From Thermoplasmata archaeon (GTDB lineage Archaea > Thermoplasmatota > Thermoplasmata > Thermoplasmatales > Thermoplasmataceae): 20,810 nucleotides of DNA. The stretch lies in contig JAKAAI010000026.1 in assembly GCA_021797055.1 (NCBI GenBank), forward strand, positions 1-20,810, in the 5' to 3' direction. This document shows, in pieces, positions 14,435-20,810 of the stretch. Positions within the stretch are counted from its first letter, which is position 1. Every line of letters begins with the position of its first letter. The notes under the pieces are model-generated. The model saw nothing but the letters and a program-made list of their open reading frames with translations. It searched no databases and was not told the DNA's origin. The position numbers were made by a program, and so were the translations under genes.

Positions 14435-15430
14435 ATGTGGAAATACTGCTCCTACAGCCCGCTGCGAATCAGCTTCGCTGGCGGTGGTACGGATATACCG
14501 CCATTTGTCGATGAATATGGCTCATCCGTTGTAAATGCAACTTTTGATCGCGGCGTGATGCTGAACTACCGCGAAGACCAGTATCCGCTTGAGATCTCGT
14601 CAAGGGACTTTTTCAGCAGCACCATTTCTGGGATACATTCAGAAAGGAGAGGTATGCCTGGGAAACTGGTTGATCTTTTCACTGAGATGGGCATAAATAA
14701 GGGAAGCGTCCTCATAAGCAGCGATGTCCCACCGGGTTCCGGACTGGGATCTTCGAGTGCACTCATACTTGGAGCACTGAATCTGATTCATACAATAAGA
14801 GGCGAAAAAGTAGATAAGCATTCTCTTGCAGAGGAGGCCTACAGGGTCGAAAGGGATTTCTTCAGGATTACTTTAGGTCTCCAGGATCCGTATGCAATTG
14901 CGTATGGTGGATTCAAATCGTTTAATTTCGACAGGAATGGGATTTCAAACTCAATATTTGATCTGACCAGGGATTTCATAAGAAAGTTTGAGACTTCCCT
15001 TTTGCTTGTTTATACTGGCAAGACAAGACAAAGCAGCAGGATCCTTTCGGAACAGGTCAGGAGATCCCACCAGAGAGACCCGGAAACGATTGATAAGCTT
15101 TTGGCAATAAAAAAACTGGCTCTTGAAATGAAGGATGCGATTTCAAAGGAGAATTATCAGGATATTACATCGATTATAAACGCCGGATGGGAGATAAAGA
15201 AGAGTCTTGGAAGCGATGTGACGAATGATATAGTTGACGGCATAATAAGAGCGGCTATGAAGAACGGCGCAGATGCTGCCAGGCTCCTGGGGGGCGGTTC
15301 CCAGGGGTTCGTTCTTCTTCTTTCTGAAAACAGAATAGTGGAACTTCAGAAAAAGATGCTGAATTATTCAAGGTTTGTCGTGAGAGTTTCATTCGATAGA
15401 TTCGGTACAAGGATCATACATCCTCGATAA
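14435..15430 (+). CDS. GHMP family kinase (HddA-like; candidate mevalonate 3-phosphate 5-kinase or sugar kinase)
   Basis: A 331-residue GHMP-superfamily kinase. Motif 1 is ISFAGGGTDIPPF at 12-24, the ATP-binding motif 2 is PPGSGLGSSSAL at 99-110, DPYA with Asp151 is in the middle, and motif 3 is RLLGGGSQGF at 283-292. The nearest recognisable relatives are D-glycero-D-manno-heptose 7-phosphate kinases and related sugar kinases. A heptose role is unlikely in an archaeon that shows no lipopolysaccharide genes here. Thermoplasma uses a mevalonate pathway with a separate mevalonate 3-phosphate 5-kinase of the GHMP family; this gene is a reasonable candidate, but I cannot confirm the orthology. 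Leaderless start at ATG 14435. Its 3' end overlaps the facing antiporter gene by 17 nt. Confidence 0.85.
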   Translation: MWKYCSYSPLRISFAGGGTDIPPFVDEYGSSVVNATFDRGVMLNYREDQYPLEISSRDFFSSTISGIHSERRGMPGKLVDLFTEMGINKGSVLISSDVPPGSGLGSSSALILGALNLIHTIRGEKVDKHSLAEEAYRVERDFFRITLGLQDPYAIAYGGFKSFNFDRNGISNSIFDLTRDFIRKFETSLLLVYTGKTRQSSRILSEQVRRSHQRDPETIDKLLAIKKLALEMKDAISKENYQDITSIINAGWEIKKSLGSDVTNDIVDGIIRAAMKNGADAARLLGGGSQGFVLLLSENRIVELQKKMLNYSRFVVRVSFDRFGTRIIHPR

Positions 15431-16625
15431 TTTCCTTTTCCTCTAAATTATGAATCCTGATGTCAGATTTTCTTACCATGGATGCGAACACAAGTGATAG
15501 GATCATTATTCCAAACAGAGCAACAGAGTAAAGATGTATGTCTATGGATCTGCTGAGCGACGTTGATCCAACATCATAAAGGGCAAGTGATGCAACGATT
15601 ATTCCAACGGCACCTTTTGAACCAAGTATGCCGGTCACTGTCCTTGGCTTTACTTCCTTAACTGTTCTTGAAGAGAGAAAATAATTCAGGACGCCACCGA
15701 CAGCGGCTGAGATTGCAACAAGTACGACAAGATATACAATATATTGCCCTGTTGGAAATATTACGTCAAGCCCTGCTATACTGAAGTATAAAGGTATAAA
15801 AAAACTGTCATCCAGCCTCGTAAGTGTTCTCTTGATCTTTCCATTCAGTTCCTCTCCTATGACGACATCGCTTATCAGAATGCCTGCAAAAAAGGCTCCA
15901 AGAACATATGTGACACCGATTTCCTCGAAAATCAGTGACACTAGAAGGCCACCCACGATTACGGCGCCAAATACAATCTTTTCACCGCGTCCCATTGCGT
16001 GAATCTTGTCAAAAAATGATACAACGAATTCTGAATGTTTCCTCAGAGTACGATCGAGAAGGGCAAGCAGAATCACAAATATGATTATTCCAGGTACTTC
16101 GATGTATATCTGTTTTAGATCTATGGATATGGATGTAATAGCAAGCGCAACAACATCAGTAATGATTACGGAAGCAAGTATAACGTCACCAGTATGCATG
16201 TGAAGTAAACCATTATCTTTGATTAAAACGGAAATTATGCTTATTGATGGTACGCCGATGGCTATTGACACAATTATAGACTGAAAATAGGATAGACCCA
16301 GAACATAATGGGAAACAAGAATCATTACTATCACAGGTATAAAGAAACTTGTAGATGAAAAGGAGAGGCTCTTTCCAAAATTGGCACGAAATGTATCAGT
16401 TGTTGCCTCAATCCCTATGTACAGTATGATGAAGAAGAGACTTATCTCAGCGATTGCGCTAAATGTTGCTCCAGGCTGGATCAGGTTCAATAAAGCAGGC
16501 CCAAGTATCAGCCCTGCCAGAATTTCACCAACAACAGATGGAAGGCCATATCTCTCAAATAGCTCTCCGAGAACGAAAGCTATGATCAGTAGTAGCAGAA
16601 TTGATGTAAGAAGGGGCAGTGTCAC
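15414..16625 (-). CDS. Cation:proton antiporter, CPA2/Kef-NapA type
   Basis: A 403-residue membrane protein with about 12 helices, without C-terminal TrkA domains. The N-terminal half has YGLPSVVGEILAGLILGP and the second half has AFFAGILISDVV and GSKGAVGIIVASLAL, all typical of the Na+/H+ exchanger-like fold. The ion-binding pair in the unwound helix reads Thr156-Asp157 (VIITDVVAL); electrogenic antiporters have Asp-Asp, CPA1 has Asn-Asp and Kef has Gln-Asp. It therefore may be electroneutral or have a different ion choice. It starts at GTG 16625, with a TTTATCAA box A about 26 nt upstream. It follows the pyrophosphatase gene after 61 nt and converges with the GHMP kinase gene. Confidence 0.92.
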   Translation of the reverse strand: MTLPLLTSILLLLIIAFVLGELFERYGLPSVVGEILAGLILGPALLNLIQPGATFSAIAEISLFFIILYIGIEATTDTFRANFGKSLSFSSTSFFIPVIVMILVSHYVLGLSYFQSIIVSIAIGVPSISIISVLIKDNGLLHMHTGDVILASVIITDVVALAITSISIDLKQIYIEVPGIIIFVILLALLDRTLRKHSEFVVSFFDKIHAMGRGEKIVFGAVIVGGLLVSLIFEEIGVTYVLGAFFAGILISDVVIGEELNGKIKRTLTRLDDSFFIPLYFSIAGLDVIFPTGQYIVYLVVLVAISAAVGGVLNYFLSSRTVKEVKPRTVTGILGSKGAVGIIVASLALYDVGSTSLSRSIDIHLYSVALFGIMILSLVFASMVRKSDIRIHNLEEKEIIEDV

Positions 16626-16646
16626 ATATCTATGTACATATAATAA

Positions 16647-16654
16647 TTGATAAA
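16647..16654 (-). promoter_or_regulatory. Box A of the antiporter gene
   Basis: TTTATCAA on the minus strand, centred about 26 nt before the GTG at 16625. It supports a leaderless start and a promoter separate from the upstream pyrophosphatase gene. Confidence 0.45.
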
Positions 16655-16686
16655 TGTTTTGTTTTTAAAATGTTTAAGTGAAATAA

Positions 16687-18774
16687 TCAGAAGAAATTGA
16701 TTATTCCCATTATTATGTAATGGTTGAGCATCAACGTAACAAATAGAACGGAAACTGTGTTTACTACCTTGACCAGCGGATTTATTGCAGGACCAGCTGT
16801 GTCCTTGGTTGCATCTCCAACAGTGTCTCCTACAACTGCAGCCTTGTGAGCCTCTGAGCCTTTTCCGCCATACTCACCCTGCTCGATGTATTTCTTTGCG
16901 TTGTCCCAGGCACCACCGCCTACAGTCATCATTATTGCCAGTGGAAATCCGGAAAGTATTACACCTATCAGTACACCTGCGAGAGCAAGAGGACCAAGGA
17001 TAAAACCCATTAGTATTGGTGTCAGTATACCGATCAATGCAGGTACCATGAGCTCATGCAAAGCCTCCTTAGTCACTATGTCCACAGCTTTACCATAATC
17101 AGGTTTTTCTGTCCTGTTAAGTATTCCAACATGCTCACGGAACTGTCTCCTTACTTCTTCCACGATTGCGAATGCTGCTTTGCCAACGGAATTCATCAAA
17201 TATGATGTGAAGAAAAACGGTAGCATAGCACCAACAATGAGTCCGATCAGAACTAACGGGTTGTCTATCTGAATGACACTAAAATTTGCGTTAATTAGAA
17301 CCTTGTATGCAGCAAAAAGTGTAAGGGCAGCGAGAACTGCACTTCCAATTGCGTATCCCTTTGTAACTGCTTTCGTAGTATTTCCAACAGCATCCAGTGG
17401 ATCTGTTACCTCTCTCCTTGTCTTCTCATCGAATCCAGACATTTCGGCAATTCCGCCCGCGTTGTCCGTGATTGGACCGTAAGAATCAATAGAAATTATG
17501 ATGCCGGTAGCTGAAAGCATTGCAGCAGCCGCCACGCTTATTCCATAAAGGCCGTAATCGCTGCCTTTGAAAACGGAAGATATCCCGTAATAAGATGTTA
17601 GACCGAATGAGAGAGCTATGCCGATAATGATCACGATAGCAGGTATAAAAACTGCCTGCAAGCCATATGCGAGACCTGTGATTATATTCGTTCCTGTTCC
17701 GGTCGTAGATGCTTTAGCTATCTTTGCTACAGGTCCGTATCTTTCAGAAGTGTAATATTCAGTAACATAGACAAAAATAAGCATTATTATTATCCCTATG
17801 ACGGCATCTATGAATACAACGGTGGAACCTCCAAGCAGCAGATCAGTGACTATGTAAAAGCCTATGATCGAAATAATTACTGTGGCAATTAAACCGCGGT
17901 ATAAGGCACCCATAATTCTCTGGTTGGGCCCTTTCTTTACGAAAAATATGCCTGCCATGGTCGAAAGTAATGCCACTGCTCCAAGAACAAGGGGGAATAT
18001 TATCGCTGCTTTTCCTATATTGTCCAGATAGGCAAGAAGCATTGCGGCAAGAGCAGTAACGACAAATGTTTCATAAAGGTCTGCTCCCATTCCAGCACAG
18101 TCTCCAACATTGTCGCCAACGTTATCTGCGATGACAGCTGGATTCCTCTCATCGTCCTCAGGCAAACCCTGCTCTACCTTACCGACAAGATCGGCCCCTA
18201 CATCGGCACCCTTCGTAAATATACCTCCGCCAACCCTGGCAAAGAGCGAAACGATTGATGCTCCGAAAATGAAACCAATCATTAATTCCGGATTGTCATA
18301 GAACATGTAAAATGATATTAGACCTAGTACTGCAAGTGAAATAACCGTTAGTCCAGTAACACTGCCGCCTCGAATCGCTACGGACAAAGCTGGATTCAGG
18401 CCAGACTTTGCTCTTATGGCAGCCCTGACATTTGCCCTTACGGAAATATTCATCCCAATCAAGCCTGCAACTGCAGATCCGAGTGCCCCAACAAAAAATC
18501 CCAGTGCTATTTCACCGCCGTATGTGAAATTCTTGTAAGCAAAGAATGCACCAAAGATTACGAAAGTCAGAACAATTACAAATATGAATACTGTGGTATA
18601 CTGGCGCTTCATGAACGCGTTTGATCCATGACGGATGTAGTCGGAAATAGCCTGTGCCTTAGGATCATCAACCTTTATCCTCAAGAGAATATAACTCTGG
18701 ACACCGGCGTAGATAAGACCTAATAGTGCTGATACCAGTACAAAGAGCTCCCAGCCCAGTATTGAACCATACAT
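16687..18774 (-). CDS. hppA: Membrane-bound H+-translocating pyrophosphatase, K+-independent type
   Basis: A 695-residue, about 16-helix ion pump that hydrolyses PPi and moves protons across the membrane. The catalytic loops are intact: FTKGADVGADLVGKVEQG, ADNVGDNVGDCAGMGADLYE, DSYGPITDNAGGIAEMS, and GDTVGDATKDTAGPAINPL near the C-terminus. In the segment GNTTKAVTKG, Lys468 and Thr471 occupy the two positions that separate K+-independent (Lys, Thr) from K+-dependent (Ala, Gly) enzymes, so it should be a K+-independent proton pump. The start ATG 18774 has a TTTTAATA box A about 24 nt upstream and no ribosome site. It follows the DUF1805 gene after 52 nt. PPi from PPDK, tRNA charging and biosynthesis is the likely fuel. 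Confidence 0.98.
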   Translation of the reverse strand: MYGSILGWELFVLVSALLGLIYAGVQSYILLRIKVDDPKAQAISDYIRHGSNAFMKRQYTTVFIFVIVLTFVIFGAFFAYKNFTYGGEIALGFFVGALGSAVAGLIGMNISVRANVRAAIRAKSGLNPALSVAIRGGSVTGLTVISLAVLGLISFYMFYDNPELMIGFIFGASIVSLFARVGGGIFTKGADVGADLVGKVEQGLPEDDERNPAVIADNVGDNVGDCAGMGADLYETFVVTALAAMLLAYLDNIGKAAIIFPLVLGAVALLSTMAGIFFVKKGPNQRIMGALYRGLIATVIISIIGFYIVTDLLLGGSTVVFIDAVIGIIIMLIFVYVTEYYTSERYGPVAKIAKASTTGTGTNIITGLAYGLQAVFIPAIVIIIGIALSFGLTSYYGISSVFKGSDYGLYGISVAAAAMLSATGIIISIDSYGPITDNAGGIAEMSGFDEKTRREVTDPLDAVGNTTKAVTKGYAIGSAVLAALTLFAAYKVLINANFSVIQIDNPLVLIGLIVGAMLPFFFTSYLMNSVGKAAFAIVEEVRRQFREHVGILNRTEKPDYGKAVDIVTKEALHELMVPALIGILTPILMGFILGPLALAGVLIGVILSGFPLAIMMTVGGGAWDNAKKYIEQGEYGGKGSEAHKAAVVGDTVGDATKDTAGPAINPLVKVVNTVSVLFVTLMLNHYIIMGIINFF

Positions 18775-18793
18775 TGGCAGGTGATAGTATGTG

Positions 18794-18801
18794 TATTAAA
18801 A
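18794..18801 (-). promoter_or_regulatory. Box A of hppA
   Basis: TTTTAATA on the minus strand, centred about 24 nt before the ATG at 18774, inside the short gap after the DUF1805 gene. It implies that hppA has its own leaderless promoter. Confidence 0.5.
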
Positions 18802-18826
18802 TTATTTTTGATTGCGACAGTGAATA

Positions 18827-19114
18827 TCAAAGCTTGTATATGATATCTGAAACGACGTCGCCTTCCTTTATACCAAGTGACTTTGCTCCTGTAGTCAGAT
18901 TAGCAACCTTTGCTTTGAGCAGGGTTTCAAGGTCCTTGACGCCAGTTACCCTTACTGCTGTATCCTTGAGATTTTCTGCAGCTTCAATATTGAGGTATCC
19001 GCACATTACGTAGCCTGTTTTTCCTTTGAGCATGACAAGTGGTGCTCGATACATATCTACCTTCAGGTATTCGTAGTCACGACTCTGTATTTTGATTGTC
19101 TCTGAACATATCAT
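18827..19114 (-). CDS. DUF1805 (YunC-like) protein
   Basis: A 95-residue protein of the DUF1805 family, to which Bacillus YunC belongs. The diagnostic segment GYVMCGYLNIEAAENL is at about 34-49, followed by AVRVTGVKDLETLLKAKV and the ending AKSLGIKEGDVV. These small proteins are widespread in archaea and some bacteria, and their biochemical role is unknown. The length is normal. The start at ATG 19114 has a TTTTATTC box A about 24 nt before it. It precedes hppA on the same strand by 52 nt; a functional tie to the pump is not established. Confidence 0.9.
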   Translation of the reverse strand: MICSETIKIQSRDYEYLKVDMYRAPLVMLKGKTGYVMCGYLNIEAAENLKDTAVRVTGVKDLETLLKAKVANLTTGAKSLGIKEGDVVSDIIYKL

Positions 19115-19133
19115 AGAAGTGAATCAATTGCGG

Positions 19134-19141
19134 GAATAAAA
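19134..19141 (-). promoter_or_regulatory. Box A of the DUF1805 gene
   Basis: TTTTATTC on the minus strand, centred about 24 nt before the ATG at 19114; no ribosome site is present, so leaderless transcription is likely. Confidence 0.5.
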
Positions 19142-19162
19142 GCTACTATGTTCATAGATAAA

Positions 19163-19909
19163 CTATCTGTGATTGAATCCGAGACTGCTTCTGTTCTTCG
19201 CGAGTATTCGACTGATACCGGAACCATACTGAGCTGCCTTTTTTCTGGCCATTGAAATGCTACTGCTCATCCCTGAAAGAATAGCCGTCTGCCTAAGAAT
19301 AAATTTGTTTATTCCGTCTACAATATGTATAGATCTCGGAAGATGACCTATCTCAATGATTGGATCCTGTAGATATGGTAAGATCAATTTCTTTCCAAAG
19401 TGGCTGGCTATCTTTTTTTCCCTTGGAAGCGTTACTTCGAAAAGTTTCCTGATGCTTTCACTATTATCTAGACCAGGTTTTTCCTTAAATCTGTTATATC
19501 CATAAAAGATCTCATCACTTCCCTGACCTGTTATCAGGTTCTTCTCATTTATTCTTTCAAGCAGAAGAGCAAGCACAGTCTCGTAACCAAGATCGCTCAG
19601 ATTAATAACAGGATCTAACTTCTTTACAGTCAATGCAGTTTCAATAATTTCACCTTCGTCAACAATTATCTCGTGTAAGTCTGATCCCAGTATGTTAACA
19701 GATTTCCTTGCAGCTCTGACGTCATAAGATTCAGCCAAACCACAGACATATAAACCATACTTTCTTCTGGACAAGTAAGCTAAAAAAGAACTGTCCAATC
19801 CTCCAGAGAAAGCTATGGCAGATTCAGGAGCTGAAGAGCTGATAGCCTGCAATATGGAGTTGGTGATTATGTTAGCGTAATATTCGATATCTGCTATTTT
19901 CTTTTCCAT
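19163..19909 (-). CDS. Stand-alone asparagine-synthase-type ATP pyrophosphatase
   Basis: A 248-residue protein that is only the synthetase half of an asparagine synthetase. The PP-loop SGGLDSS is at 35-41, and TGQGSDEIFYGYNRF at 127-141 matches the SGEGSDE segment of AsnB. The closing helices with RQTAILSGMSSSISMARKKAAQYGSG are typical of archaeal members. The N-terminal glutaminase domain with its Cys2 is absent, so it must use free ammonia, a partner glutaminase, or a different nucleophile; the substrate need not be aspartate. It would adenylate a carboxylate and release PPi. The start ATG 19909 has box A TTTAATAT about 28 nt upstream. It is 48 nt upstream of the DUF1805 gene. Confidence 0.88.
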   Translation of the reverse strand: MEKKIADIEYYANIITNSILQAISSSAPESAIAFSGGLDSSFLAYLSRRKYGLYVCGLAESYDVRAARKSVNILGSDLHEIIVDEGEIIETALTVKKLDPVINLSDLGYETVLALLLERINEKNLITGQGSDEIFYGYNRFKEKPGLDNSESIRKLFEVTLPREKKIASHFGKKLILPYLQDPIIEIGHLPRSIHIVDGINKFILRQTAILSGMSSSISMARKKAAQYGSGISRILAKNRSSLGFNHR

Positions 19910-19933
19910 GTGTCCATCAGGAGATTTGTGAGA

Positions 19934-19941
19934 ATATTAAA
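19934..19941 (-). promoter_or_regulatory. Box A of the asparagine-synthase-like gene
   Basis: TTTAATAT on the minus strand, centred about 28 nt before the ATG at 19909; this fits a leaderless or nearly leaderless message. Confidence 0.55.
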
Positions 19942-20108
19942 AACATTAAAGGTTGACTGATCTTGTCATGAAACTGAAACAATTATTTGGTAAACATGAT
20001 AAGTTACAACGATTTGAGACCATGGATTGAAAACAGGAAAAAGTAGATAGTATCATTTTCTTCCTTATTTTGCGGATTAAATTAGATATTATAACAAACA
20101 AAAGCTAG

Positions 20109-20116
20109 TTATAAGT
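20109..20116 (+). promoter_or_regulatory. Box A of the right-end surface protein gene
   Basis: TTATAAGT, centred about 26 nt before the GTG at 20139. The spacing supports leaderless transcription from that GTG. Confidence 0.55.
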
Positions 20117-20138
20117 ACGATGATAAAGTAATTAAATT

Positions 20139-20810
20139 GTGATCCAGAAGAAGAGCAATAAGATGATCATGTTCGCGGTCATTGGGGTCATCATTGTTGC
20201 AGTTCCGATATCATTTTACGAGTTATCATATTCGCCAGATCCAACTATTACCAGTGTTCATAACGGAGTAACAAATGATATATTTTATTTGAATCTGTCC
20301 TACAATTCACCACACGGCATATTTTATCCAGGCATTACTTCCAATTCAACATTTACTTCAAGTGAGTCATTAAATTCCTCGTTGAGCATGAGTCTTGGGA
20401 GTAGTTCTGTTTTCTATAACACATGTGGGGGGTTCTATCAGCTTTGTATTAAAAACTTCAACATATCAGGCGACATTAATGGAAATATCAGACCAACCAA
20501 CATTGCACTCACACAGATTGAGGTGGCACAGTATCCTTACGCGATGAAATTCATGCTTATTCCGGGCGATGAAAGAGCGATCAACACATCCAAAATCAGT
20601 TGTTTGTTTTTCACAGACTGGAATAACAACTACGAAAATAGTACGGACATTTATGGAGGTGTTTTTTCTAACGTTACTCTCCTGAATGATTCCGCCGGTC
20701 AACATACATTATTTTCAGCCCAGAAATTACTAAAGAGTATCACTTATACATTCAAACTGTCAAACAGGATCGAATTAGAACTCTATCCAACCTATCATAG
20801 TTATAATCTA
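20139..20810 (+). CDS. Membrane-anchored, sequon-rich surface protein (partial, runs off the window)
   Basis: An open frame of 224 codons that continues past the right edge. It starts at GTG 20139, because a stop lies two codons before in frame and a box A lies about 26 nt upstream. Residues 1-8 are basic (IQKKSNK) and 9-26 form one hydrophobic helix (MIMFAVIGVIIVAVPISF), a type II anchor or uncleaved signal. The rest is polar, rich in Ser, Thr, Asn and aromatic residues, and has eight N-x-S/T sequons (NLS, NST, NSS, NIS, NTS, NST, NVT, NDS), so it should face outside and be glycosylated. Two cysteines in TCGGFYQLC could pair. I recognise no family. Confidence 0.82.
   Translation, partial: MIQKKSNKMIMFAVIGVIIVAVPISFYELSYSPDPTITSVHNGVTNDIFYLNLSYNSPHGIFYPGITSNSTFTSSESLNSSLSMSLGSSSVFYNTCGGFYQLCIKNFNISGDINGNIRPTNIALTQIEVAQYPYAMKFMLIPGDERAINTSKISCLFFTDWNNNYENSTDIYGGVFSNVTLLNDSAGQHTLFSAQKLLKSITYTFKLSNRIELELYPTYHSYNL

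Noticed and set aside
20466..20705. 79-codon minus-strand frame at the right end
   Set aside because: It lies entirely antisense to the open surface-protein frame, which has the better start signal and composition.

Overview
The window looks like a chromosomal stretch from a thermoacidophilic or mesophilic archaeon of the Thermoplasmatales or close relatives. The evidence is archaeal in kind: a TrmB-type regulator, a CoaBC fusion of archaeal style, a UbiD/UbiA quinone pair, a membrane pyrophosphatase, DUF1805 and DUF1015 proteins, a tRNA without encoded CCA and with U73, and archaeal signals (box A about 24-28 nt before start codons without leaders, and GGAGGTGATC-like ribosome sites before internal genes). 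No phage, transposon, CRISPR or rRNA was seen. The content is mostly housekeeping and membrane transport, densely packed.

Layout. 85-3000 (minus strand): tRNA-Thr(CGU), DUF1015, endonuclease IV (nfo) and a TrmB-like regulator. 3243-6890 (plus): an apparent operon of an MFS carrier, a hotdog thioesterase, CoaBC and a nitrilase-family amidase, which suggests coenzyme A or pantetheine metabolism. This operon meets a minus-strand alpha/beta hydrolase (6873-7583) across an 18-bp perfect palindrome that holds both stop codons. 7584-7944 is a long non-coding upstream region for pyruvate phosphate dikinase (7945-10605). 10844-13133: ubiD and ubiA, overlapping, probably for menaquinone or thermoplasmaquinone. 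A minus-strand MFS exporter (13107-14300) converges on ubiA and diverges from a GHMP sugar/mevalonate-type kinase (14435-15430). 15414-19909 (minus): a CPA2-like antiporter, a K+-independent-type H+-pyrophosphatase, DUF1805/YunC, and a stand-alone asparagine-synthase domain. 20139-20810 (plus): the start of a membrane-anchored, sequon-rich surface protein that runs off the window.

The genes suggest two linked themes. One is pyrophosphate and membrane energy: PPDK makes or uses PPi, the PPase pumps protons with it, and the antiporter and quinone genes serve the same membrane. The other is CoA metabolism. Three convergent gene pairs overlap at their 3' ends, and several promoters are bracketed by symmetric repeats. 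The strongest items for follow-up are the stop-codon palindrome at 6873-6890, the inverted repeat around the nfo promoter, changed active-site residues in UbiA, the antiporter and CoaBC, and the CoA operon hypothesis.
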